A stretch of 13,426 nt of DNA, from assembly GCA_022564385.1 (NCBI GenBank), contig JADFLN010000033.1, positions 653 to 14,078 on the forward strand. The letters are read 5' to 3'. This DNA comes from Nitrososphaerota archaeon (GTDB lineage Archaea; Thermoproteota; Nitrososphaeria; Nitrososphaerales; Nitrosopumilaceae). A model generated the notes under the pieces. The model was not told where the DNA came from, did not search any database, and was given only the letters and a program-made list of their open reading frames with translations. Positions 1 to 5,655 of this stretch are shown here, one piece after another (positions within the stretch are counted from its first letter, which is position 1; each line of letters begins with the position of its first letter). The position numbers and the translations under genes were made by a program.

Positions 1-184
1 CTCTGAATTTCCATCGGTACTTTTCTCTGTTGGTGCTGCTGCCAACAAAGATTCAATCTCTGAATTTCCATCGGTACTTTTCTCTGTTGGTGCTGCTGCC
101 AACAAAGATTCAATCTCTGAATTTCCATCGGTACTTTTCTCTGTTGGTGCTGCTGCCAACAAAGATTCAATCTCTGAATTTCCA
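1..184. repeat. Perfect 57-bp tandem repeat, 3 copies plus a 13-bp remnant
   Basis: Copies at 1-57, 58-114 and 115-171 are identical at every base, and the first 13 bases of a fourth follow at 172-184. The unit length is 19 codons, so copy-number change keeps the frame of the minus-strand gene it lies in. The array begins at the window edge and may extend further left. Confidence 0.95.
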
Positions 185-510
185 GAATTAATTGAACCTG
201 AAACCATAGCATCAATTGATTCATCAGATGATTCTGATGTCTGGCTTTCAAAAGAAGACCCAACTGTTTTCTTTCTTTTAATGGATTTTAATGACAAATT
301 TTTTAATTTGATTTTTTTTCTATTCAGACCAACAATTATTATTATTAAAGGTAAAACTATACTAACCAAGAAATTTTGTCCTTCAAAAAGAAACTGAGGA
401 AACAATTCATACAGAACAAGAAAGTACATTGCAAATGCAGAGATGATGATAATTTTTAAATTGCTTTCGCTTACTTTGAATTTAGAAAAAATAGTTAATG
501 GGAGGGGCAA
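1..510 (-). CDS. Two-TM membrane protein with 19-residue tandem repeats (partial, runs off left edge)
   Basis: The frame is open from about 528 to the window edge. I chose TTG at 510 as the start because an AGGTG Shine-Dalgarno-like stretch (519-515) lies 4 nt before it, just behind the archaellin stop at 518. From that start, residues 19-37 and 47-62 are hydrophobic and form two likely TM helices. Residues 64-81 are very Lys/Arg-rich and so probably cytoplasmic. A Ser/Asp/Glu-rich linker (84-113) follows, then three exact copies of a 19-residue unit (IESLLAAAPTEKSTDGNSE) at 114-170, reaching the edge. I do not recognise the family. Its position behind an archaellin with no visible terminator suggests cotranscription and an archaellum role. 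By analogy, membrane-anchored cytosolic proteins such as ArlX or ArlC/D/E form rings around the archaellum motor, but this parallel is inference from context and topology only. An alternative start is ATG at 429, which would lose most of TM1. Confidence 0.7.
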   Translation of the reverse strand, partial: MPLPLTIFSKFKVSESNLKIIIISAFAMYFLVLYELFPQFLFEGQNFLVSIVLPLIIIIVGLNRKKIKLKNLSLKSIKRKKTVGSSFESQTSESSDESIDAMVSGSINSGNSEIESLLAAAPTEKSTDGNSEIESLLAAAPTEKSTDGNSEIESLLAAAPTEKSTDGNSE

Positions 511-517
511 AAAGCAC

Positions 518-1234
518 CTAACCCAAATCTACTATTGTAGTTGTGATTGTTGGAACTTGTCTCTCTATTGTCAAGGACGCACCAGTTGGAACAATTATTT
601 CTGTTCGTAGCGTGTCTAAAGATGATGGTCTTTCATCTGGACTAGTTGCTGAATAAACTATTGCAAGAACGGCAGTTTCACCTTGTTCAAGAATATCATT
701 ACTGGTACTTTCTTGTGTGAAGTAGATGAATGCACGAGTCTTTGTTGGAGTATCTCCTGCGATTGGATCTTGATCAATGTCAGTGAATGCCTCTCCATTT
801 GCAACATCAGTATTAGCTTTTGCCGCAGCTATTGCTGAAGTTAGACTTTTGTATTCTCCACCTGCTAGTGTTCCCACATAGATATTGTCATAATCTACTG
901 AATTGCTTAGATATTTAACAGCAGCAGTATTAGCTTCTAAATTTACTGTTCCACCACCAGTTGCAATCTTAATTGGAAACGCAATCATTTTTAGTTTACC
1001 AGCGGATGTATCACCAGATCCTATTACTTTGCCAGCAATCATCATGCTACTGCTTGCTTCGTTCAAGCTAGAAATAATAGTCGTCTTTGCCTTTTGTGAA
1101 GTAGCGAATCCCATGTTTAGTACAACAAATGCTAGTGCTGCAGCAACGATTACAAATGCAATCATAACTATTGCAGACTCTACACCGATGACTCCGCGAT
1201 GAGAATGTCGTGTTCCTTTTCGTTGTAATTTCAT
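518..1234 (-). CDS. arlB: Archaellin (archaeal flagellin), paralogue 1
   Basis: Structural subunit of the archaellum filament. The 238-residue product begins with a class III (prepilin-like) signal peptide, MKLQRKGTRHSHRG, with predicted ArlK/PibD cleavage after Gly14. Mature VIGVE keeps the Glu at position +5. A hydrophobic helix (15-40, ending AAALAFVVLNMG) forms the filament core. The rest is the Thr/Ser/Ala-rich surface domain, ending in GASLTIERQVP...VDLG as in two of its paralogues. It starts with ATG about 28 nt from a TATA-like box, so the transcript is probably leaderless. Unlike the other three archaellins it has no N-x-S/T sequon, and it lacks the cysteine pair of paralogues 2 and 3. 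It is the last archaellin in transcription order, with a membrane protein gene starting 8 nt after its stop. Its first ~140 bp and promoter are almost identical to paralogue 3. Confidence 0.95.
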   Translation of the reverse strand: MKLQRKGTRHSHRGVIGVESAIVMIAFVIVAAALAFVVLNMGFATSQKAKTTIISSLNEASSSMMIAGKVIGSGDTSAGKLKMIAFPIKIATGGGTVNLEANTAAVKYLSNSVDYDNIYVGTLAGGEYKSLTSAIAAAKANTDVANGEAFTDIDQDPIAGDTPTKTRAFIYFTQESTSNDILEQGETAVLAIVYSATSPDERPSSLDTLRTEIIVPTGASLTIERQVPTITTTIVDLG

Positions 1235-1257
1235 TGATAGAAAATAGGGGCATGGAA

Positions 1258-1292
1258 GTATATCCTAGAGTGTGTTTGGTGTGATCAAACAC
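1258..1292 (-). promoter_or_regulatory. Promoter and inverted-repeat operator of archaellin 1
   Basis: On the minus strand a TATA-like GGATATAC (1265-1258) lies about 25-31 nt before the ATG at 1234. Seven bases further upstream is the perfect inverted repeat GTGTTTG-N7-CAAACAC (1272-1292). The element is base-for-base identical to that of archaellin 3. The inverted repeat is a plausible regulator site, which is inference. Confidence 0.7.
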
Positions 1293-1298
1293 TAAAGT

Positions 1299-1336
1299 GT
1301 AAATTTAAAATTAATAATAATTTGTGTGAAAATAAA
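1299..1336 (-). terminator. Possible T-rich terminator after archaellin 2
   Basis: Behind the archaellin 2 stop the minus strand reads AGTTTTATTTTC, then further AT-rich sequence. Archaeal transcription often stops at oligo-T tracts without a hairpin. The signal is weak in such AT-rich DNA. Confidence 0.3.
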
Positions 1337-1337
1337 A

Positions 1338-2057
1338 CTATCCAATAATTAATACTTTATGAGTAATATTTGGTATGTATCTTTCTATAGTTAAGGTTGC
1401 ACCATTTGGAACAATTATTTCTAAACTAATTTTCTCTAATGCATATGGTCTATCATTAGAGGCAAATGCCACTGCCAAAATTGCATGCTCACCTAATTCT
1501 AAAATTTGATTTGTGTTTAATCTCTTTGCCCAATATACGAATGCACTAGTTTCAGTAGGTAGCGTCCCATTAACAGGATTGGCTCCATTAAAAGCATCAA
1601 ATGCAGAATCGGTTTCTAGTTCTGCTTGCCTAAATGCCAGAACTGATTGTCTAAATATATCCGTAGTAATGGGACCAGCATAGATATTATGATATTGAAC
1701 AGACTTTCCAATATAACTAATAGAAATGGAATCTGAGGAAAAATTTACCGAGTTTCCGGATTGAGAGATTTTAAGTGGTATGGTTGTAGCATTGATTCTT
1801 TGAACAGAATTACATCCAGCATTAGAAGTAATACAACCAACTGCACTGATAGTTCCAGATACGTTCATACTACTGCTTGCTTCTTCCAAGCTAGAAGTGA
1901 TAGCCCCCTTTGCTTTTTGTGAAGTAGCGATTCCCATGTTTAGTACAACAAATGCTAGTGCTGCAGCAACGATTACAAATGCAATCATAACTATTGCAGA
2001 CTCTACACCGATGACCCCACGATGAGAATGTCGTGTTCCTTTTCGTTGTAATTTCAA
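1338..2057 (-). CDS. arlB: Archaellin, paralogue 2 (TTG start, cysteine pair)
   Basis: A 239-residue archaellin with the same signal peptide (cleavage after Gly14), mature VIGVE and core helix as paralogue 1. The start codon is TTG (plus strand caa, 2055-2057), where the paralogues have ATG; the 125 bases that follow are identical to archaellin 3 and no in-frame ATG lies just upstream. With a TATA box only ~28 nt away and probably no leader, this TTG should be a weak start. The surface domain differs most from the others. It has two cysteines (75 and 82) that could form a disulfide loop and five N-x-S/T sequons (NVS, NAT, NFS, NGT, NIT), and its C-terminus is THKVLIIG instead of VDLG. It is probably a minor or conditionally used filament subunit; that expression level is inference. 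Confidence 0.93.
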   Translation of the reverse strand: MKLQRKGTRHSHRGVIGVESAIVMIAFVIVAAALAFVVLNMGIATSQKAKGAITSSLEEASSSMNVSGTISAVGCITSNAGCNSVQRINATTIPLKISQSGNSVNFSSDSISISYIGKSVQYHNIYAGPITTDIFRQSVLAFRQAELETDSAFDAFNGANPVNGTLPTETSAFVYWAKRLNTNQILELGEHAILAVAFASNDRPYALEKISLEIIVPNGATLTIERYIPNITHKVLIIG

Positions 2058-2081
2058 TGTATGAATGAATGCCCAGAAAGA

Positions 2082-2116
2082 GTATATTCTAAAGCATGTA
2101 TGTTGTAAACAAACAA
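2082..2116 (-). promoter_or_regulatory. Promoter of archaellin 2 with decayed operator
   Basis: The TATA-like box (minus-strand AATATAC, 2089-2082) has the same spacing to the start codon as in the other archaellins. At the operator position only one arm is well kept: CAAACAA at 2110-2116 against CAAACAC, and ATGTATG at 2096-2102 against GTGTTTG. The TGATC core of the spacer is lost. Confidence 0.55.
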
Positions 2117-2122
2117 TATTAA

Positions 2123-2157
2123 TTTAAAAAATTAAAAAGAATAAAAATGGAAAAACC
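2123..2157 (-). terminator. Possible T-rich terminator after archaellin 3
   Basis: Immediately behind the archaellin 3 stop the minus strand reads GGTTTTTCCATTTTTATTC and then CTTTTTAA, three T5 runs in succession, which fits archaeal oligo-T termination. It would separate archaellin 3 from the archaellin 2 promoter that follows. Confidence 0.4.
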
Positions 2158-2169
2158 AGGGTTAGTGGT

Positions 2170-2898
2170 TTAACCTAAATCTACTACTTGTGTGGTTATT
2201 ACGGGTACTTGACGTTCTACGGTTAGTGAAGCTCCGGTTGCTACAATTATCTCAACTCGAATCTTGTCTAATGATGCAGGTCTATCTCCAGATTTGTATG
2301 CTATTGCCACTATTGCATGCTCACCTTGATCTAAGATTGAATTGGTGTTAGATTGTACAGACCAGTAGATGAATGCTGAAGTATTTGGCGATGCAACTTC
2401 ACCGGTGATTGGATGTGATGAATTAAAATCATCAAATGCTGCACCTGTTTCTGCTGTTGCTTGTGTAAATGCAAGTGATAATGATCTGTATTCTGCACCA
2501 GTAATTGGACCAGCATAAATGTCATCATACTCTACACTATTACTGAGATATTTTATCGCTGTAATAGCTACGTCTAGATCAACTGCCTCCCCACCAGATG
2601 TGACTTTAATTGGAAATGCAGTTGCATTAAGTTTTGGAGATGTTGCACATCCAGATTCACCTGAATCAGAGGTACATCCTACGCCAGTAACTTTACCAGA
2701 AAGTTGCATGCTACTGCTTGCTTCCCCAAGTCCAGCAATGATGGTAGTTTTAGCCTTTTGTGAAGTAGCGAATCCCATGTTTAGTACAACAAATGCTAGT
2801 GCTGCAGCAACGATTACAAATGCAATCATAACTATTGCAGACTCTACACCGATGACCCCACGATGAGAATGTCGTGTTCCTTTTCGTTGTAATTTCAT
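2170..2898 (-). CDS. arlB: Archaellin, paralogue 3
   Basis: A 242-residue filament subunit, ATG start, with class III signal peptide cut after Gly14, mature VIGVE and the core helix to about residue 40. The variable domain has Cys75 and Cys84 (GVGCTSDSGESGCATS), a likely disulfide loop at the same place as in paralogue 2. It also has three sequons (NAT, NSS, NTS). The C-terminus GASLTVERQVPVITTQVVDLG matches paralogue 1. The first ~140 coding bases and the promoter are 202/204 identical to paralogue 1, and both differences in the overlap are silent, which points to recent duplication or gene conversion. It lies 69 bp downstream of the cupredoxin gene but has its own TATA box and operator. Confidence 0.95.
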   Translation of the reverse strand: MKLQRKGTRHSHRGVIGVESAIVMIAFVIVAAALAFVVLNMGFATSQKAKTTIIAGLGEASSSMQLSGKVTGVGCTSDSGESGCATSPKLNATAFPIKVTSGGEAVDLDVAITAIKYLSNSVEYDDIYAGPITGAEYRSLSLAFTQATAETGAAFDDFNSSHPITGEVASPNTSAFIYWSVQSNTNSILDQGEHAIVAIAYKSGDRPASLDKIRVEIIVATGASLTVERQVPVITTQVVDLG

Positions 2899-2921
2899 TG
2901 ATAGAAAATAGGGGCATGGAA

Positions 2922-2956
2922 GTATATCCTAGAGTGTGTTTGGTGTGATCAAACAC
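2922..2956 (-). promoter_or_regulatory. Promoter and inverted-repeat operator of archaellin 3
   Basis: TATA-like GGATATAC (2929-2922) lies 24-31 nt before the ATG at 2898. The perfect inverted repeat GTGTTTG-N7-CAAACAC (2936-2956) starts 7 bp further upstream. The whole element is identical to the archaellin 1 promoter. It begins only 11 bp after the cupredoxin stop codon. Confidence 0.7.
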
Positions 2957-2967
2957 GTTTTAGTAAA

Positions 2968-3840
2968 TTAATTTTGAGGAGAGTTTAAGAAAAAAACTAA
3001 AGAATCAGAAATTTGTTTTTGGGTAACAAGCCCGTTTCCGTACCAACATAATAATTCTTTATACCAATTTGGAACATGAACTCCTTCAAAAACAAAGTCA
3101 GAATTAGATTCAGAATCTTGACAAAATTCTAAAGACTTTGATTTTAATTCATCATCTACGGGGTTGAGTGGAATTTCTAACGAAAGTTTTGTTGATTCAC
3201 TTGGAATGCCATATACCAATTTAAGTACATAATTTTCGTCATGCCCCCAAATTGGACTTGAGATATCTATCGAAATATCAAACGATGCATCAGATTCAAA
3301 TAAGTAAATTTTTTGAAAAATAAGATTATTTTTGCTATCAAATATCAAAATTTCATATCTAATGTTTCCAAAATCAGAGTGTACCAACCCACTAATTAAT
3401 AGTGTTTCAAAGTTTAGAATTTCGTAAGAAATATTTAATGTGGAATAATATATGCCAGGTCTATCTTCAAAAAAGATTTTACCAGTATACCACGGATGTA
3501 TTTCACAAAAATAATAATATGCACCATATGACTCAAAGTCTAAAGTAACAGAAGATCTTTCTCCAGGAGACAAAACATCAGTAGAAAAAAATGTACCAGA
3601 GTAATCAGGATGTTGAGGAACACCGCTTACAATTCTATGCGCAGTTGAATCTTGATTTATCCAAGTTACTTTATCACCAGAACTTATTGGGAGTTCAAGT
3701 GGCTTGAACAATTCATCTTTTTCAAGAGCTTTGTATGGATTTAAAAAAACACCCCAAGAATTTTCAGCATGTGCAGATGATATTATAACAGGTAAAATCA
3801 AGAATATTCCAAAGAACAGTATAATGAATTTTGAGGTCAT
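2968..3840 (-). CDS. Secreted cupredoxin-domain protein with non-standard copper axial position
   Basis: A 290-residue exported protein. Residues 1-26 are a Sec signal peptide (cleavage near SAHA|ENS). Residues ~28-125 form a plastocyanin/amicyanin-like cupredoxin domain with ligands His68 (STAHRI), Cys112 and His115 (YFCEIHPW). In the C-x2-H-x2-M pattern of amicyanin-like sites the axial Met should be residue 118, but this is Tyr. The middle (~130-225) looks like a beta-sandwich. The C-terminus (256-287, VPNWYKELLCWYGNGLVTQKQI) is a divergent form of the W-rich motif common in thaumarchaeal surface proteins. Cupredoxins of this group are thought to carry electrons in copper-based ammonia oxidation; with Tyr at 118 it could have an altered potential, be a type-0/type-2-like site or serve another role. 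Oddly, it sits inside the archaellin array and is not followed by electron-transfer genes. Confidence 0.88.
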   Translation of the reverse strand: MTSKFIILFFGIFLILPVIISSAHAENSWGVFLNPYKALEKDELFKPLELPISSGDKVTWINQDSTAHRIVSGVPQHPDYSGTFFSTDVLSPGERSSVTLDFESYGAYYYFCEIHPWYTGKIFFEDRPGIYYSTLNISYEILNFETLLISGLVHSDFGNIRYEILIFDSKNNLIFQKIYLFESDASFDISIDISSPIWGHDENYVLKLVYGIPSESTKLSLEIPLNPVDDELKSKSLEFCQDSESNSDFVFEGVHVPNWYKELLCWYGNGLVTQKQISDSLVFFLNSPQN

Positions 3841-3854
3841 TAAATAAACACCAA

Positions 3855-3889
3855 ACTTTTATGATTTGTAGTATTGTCTGATCAAAATA
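3855..3889 (-). promoter_or_regulatory. Candidate cupredoxin promoter with archaellin-like motif
   Basis: Plus strand 3876-3886 reads GTCTGATCAAA, matching 10 of 11 bases of GTGTGATCAAA in the archaellin 1 and 3 operators. A TATA-like ATAAAA (minus strand, about 3862-3857) lies at the equivalent distance. It is only ~20 nt from the ATG, closer than the usual 25-30, so the promoter call is tentative. Confidence 0.4.
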
Positions 3890-3912
3890 AACAAAATGAA
3901 AAATTAAGAAAC
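3884..3912 (-). terminator. Possible T-rich terminator after archaellin 4
   Basis: On the minus strand the archaellin 4 stop is followed within about 20-45 nt by TTTCTTAATTTTTCATTTTG and a further T4 run. It overlaps the upstream part of the cupredoxin promoter. Confidence 0.35.
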
Positions 3913-3929
3913 TTGGCTAAATTTGAAAA

Positions 3930-4610
3930 TTAGCCAAGATCTACTATTACTGAGGATATGTTAGGAACGGTACGCTCTATTGTTAATGGTGCGCCTGTTG
4001 GAAGAATCACTTCTAATCTAATTACCTCAAGAGATTGTGGTCGCTCACTTATACTGAATGCAATTGCAAACATTCCGTGTTCACCTTGGTCCAAAATGAA
4101 GTTGTTATTTCTATTTACGTTAAAATAGAATATTGCTTTTGTTTCATTTGGTGAAGTCCCGTTTACAGGATTTGATGTTATGTAACCAGCAGTTACTGCA
4201 GCTTGAAAAGCACTTGCCATAGTATCATAAGTCCCATCAGTTAGGGCACCAGCATAGATATTTCCATGGTCTATACTATCACCAATATAACGAATAGCAG
4301 CATTTGCAGGATTAAGATTAATTGATTCCCCCCCAGATATAATTTTCACTGGAATAGCTGTAGCATTAAGTTTTGCTGCATTTATATCTCCACTACCGAT
4401 GACTTTACCTGCAATGATCATTGCTGCATTTGCTTCATCAGAACTTGCAACTATGGCTTGTTTAGTCTTTTGCGTAGTTGAAAATCCCATGTTTAGTACA
4501 ACATATGCTAGTGCAGCAGCAACGATTACAAATGCAATCATAACTATTGCAGACTCTACACCGATGACTCCACGATGAGAATGTTGCATTCCTTTTCGTT
4601 GTAATTTCAT
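3930..4610 (-). CDS. arlB: Archaellin, paralogue 4 (first in the array)
   Basis: A 226-residue filament subunit, the shortest and most divergent of the four. The signal peptide is MKLQRKGMQHSHRG with cleavage after Gly14; mature VIGVE and the core helix (AAALAYVVLNMG) are kept. There is no cysteine pair in the variable domain (GSGDINAAKL at that place). It has four N-x-S/T sequons (NAT, NGT, NET, NIS) and a conserved end, GAPLTIERTVPNISSVIVDLG. It starts with ATG ~25-32 nt from a TATA-like box. It lies closest to the divergent TrmB regulator and is separated from the other archaellins by the cupredoxin gene. Its 5' end has more differences from the others than they have from each other, so it has escaped recent homogenisation. 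Confidence 0.95.
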   Translation of the reverse strand: MKLQRKGMQHSHRGVIGVESAIVMIAFVIVAAALAYVVLNMGFSTTQKTKQAIVASSDEANAAMIIAGKVIGSGDINAAKLNATAIPVKIISGGESINLNPANAAIRYIGDSIDHGNIYAGALTDGTYDTMASAFQAAVTAGYITSNPVNGTSPNETKAIFYFNVNRNNNFILDQGEHGMFAIAFSISERPQSLEVIRLEVILPTGAPLTIERTVPNISSVIVDLG

Positions 4611-4634
4611 TATTTATCAAAGTGGGACATATAG

Positions 4635-4669
4635 GTATATCCTAGAGTGTGTTTAGAGTGATCGTACAA
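4635..4669 (-). promoter_or_regulatory. Promoter of archaellin 4 with partial operator
   Basis: GGATATAC (minus strand, 4642-4635) and the adjoining bases match the archaellin 1 and 3 promoters. The operator is imperfect: GTGTTTA at 4649-4655 keeps 6 of 7 bases of one arm, and CGTACAA at 4663-4669 only part of the other. The spacer TGATC (4659-4663) is kept, followed by GTA as in the trmB upstream region. Confidence 0.6.
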
Positions 4670-4774
4670 CCCAACAACAATTAGATGTCTGTTTGTAAAA
4701 TACATACAGTAATTAAATATGGATCATTTTGAAACCTAATTGATGATAATTCAACAACACCAGAGATCTTTTGG

Positions 4775-4808
4775 AATTGATCGTAACAATAGATCAATTA
4801 TAAATATA
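4775..4808 (+). promoter_or_regulatory. trmB promoter with inverted repeat
   Basis: The perfect inverted repeat AATTGATC-N9-GATCAATT (4775-4799) directly abuts a TATA-like TAAATATA (4801-4808), which is 23-30 nt before the ATG at 4831. A further ATCAATT half-site follows at 4808-4814. A site touching the TATA box suits repression, possibly autoregulation by the TrmB protein; this is inference. Confidence 0.6.
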
Positions 4809-4830
4809 TCAATTACGGATAAATGAAGAC

Positions 4831-5640
4831 ATGTTGAGTAAAGATGAAATTTATTCTTCATTGACTCATTTTGGATTAGAAGAAATTGATGCAAAAATAT
4901 ACGTCGGTTTACTTCAGATGAGTTCCGTAACTGTTGGTACAATGGCACAAAAATTGAATGTGGATAGAGGAAAAGCATATAGATCGCTGAACAAGCTTAG
5001 AAACATTGGGGTTATTTCTACCACCTTTTCAAATCCCACAATCATAAATGCTGTAAAGCCATCTGAGGCACTAACAAATGTGATACAAAAAAAGGAAGAT
5101 GAAATCATCATATTGCAGAAATTAGCAAGGCCTCTAATAGAAAATCTAAAGAATTATGAGAAAAATACGGTTCCTACAGATATATCATCATTCTCAATCA
5201 TTCAGGGAAGATCCAATATCTATACTCGAATTGGAAAACTAATTCAAGAATCAACAAATAAGATCTTTATTATAACTACTTCTGAAGATTTGATGAGAAT
5301 GTACCACACATCCATACCAGATAAAATCTACAACAAAGTTAATTCTGGTGGCGATATCAAGATTGTTACTAATGAGTGTGATACAAAAATGATGGAGATT
5401 ATTGAACAGTTAGGAACACTAGACGTTAGAATTGGAAAACTCCCATCAAAAAGTAGAATGATTGTAGAATCAAAACGTCAACTGATCATGTCAGGCGCAA
5501 TGAAGGAATCTATGGATCTTAATGACGAAGTCGACTCGATTATGTATACCAATTCTGCAGAAATGGTTGAAAATATGTTCAGCTTATGCACTCATCTATG
5601 GAAAAAGTCAAAACCAATGAAAGCAATTCTTTCCCATTAA
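4831..5640 (+). CDS. TrmB-family transcriptional regulator
   Basis: A 269-residue protein. Residues ~1-77 form a winged helix-turn-helix of TrmB type: LGLEE-like start (FGLEEIDAKIYVGLLQMSSVTVGTMAQKL), recognition helix around DRGKAYRSLNKLRNIG, and wing to INAVKPSEAL. A helical linker (~78-112, IQKKEDEIIILQKL) is a likely dimer coiled coil. The C-terminal domain (~118-260) resembles the PLD-like effector part of TrmB proteins (FSIIQGRSNIYTRIGKLIQESTNKIFIITTSEDL). Family members sense small ligands such as sugars in some archaea; the ligand here is unknown. The gene is divergent from the archaellin array with 220 bp between them, so archaellin control is likely but unproven. The ATG at 4831 is supported by the TATA spacing; another ATG at 4823 is out of frame. 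It converges with the TPR gene, with 6 bp between stops. Confidence 0.88.
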   Translation: MLSKDEIYSSLTHFGLEEIDAKIYVGLLQMSSVTVGTMAQKLNVDRGKAYRSLNKLRNIGVISTTFSNPTIINAVKPSEALTNVIQKKEDEIIILQKLARPLIENLKNYEKNTVPTDISSFSIIQGRSNIYTRIGKLIQESTNKIFIITTSEDLMRMYHTSIPDKIYNKVNSGGDIKIVTNECDTKMMEIIEQLGTLDVRIGKLPSKSRMIVESKRQLIMSGAMKESMDLNDEVDSIMYTNSAEMVENMFSLCTHLWKKSKPMKAILSH

Positions 5641-5655
5641 TTTTTTTTATTTTTG
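5641..5655 (+). terminator. Oligo-T terminator of trmB
   Basis: Eight T residues and then another T5 run (TTTTTTTTATTTTT) directly follow the trmB TAA stop and overlap the last codons of the convergent TPR gene. No hairpin is needed for archaeal oligo-T termination. Confidence 0.6.

Noticed and set aside
1..184. CRISPR-like or mobile repeat
   Set aside because: The repeats are directly adjacent without spacers and keep a reading frame of 19 codons, so they are a coding tandem repeat.
903..1202. Plus-strand frame opposite archaellin 1 (and 2519-2866 opposite archaellin 3)
   Set aside because: Antisense of the conserved archaellin helix. No promoter, and the composition follows the real minus-strand gene.
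1068..1292. Open frame overlapping the archaellin 1 start (and the same at 2750-2956)
   Set aside because: It is an out-of-frame shadow of the archaellin 5' end and promoter. It is present twice only because those segments are nearly identical.
2968..3840. Multicopper oxidase or nitrite reductase
   Set aside because: There is only one cupredoxin domain with one set of His-Cys-His ligands and no trinuclear-site His pairs.
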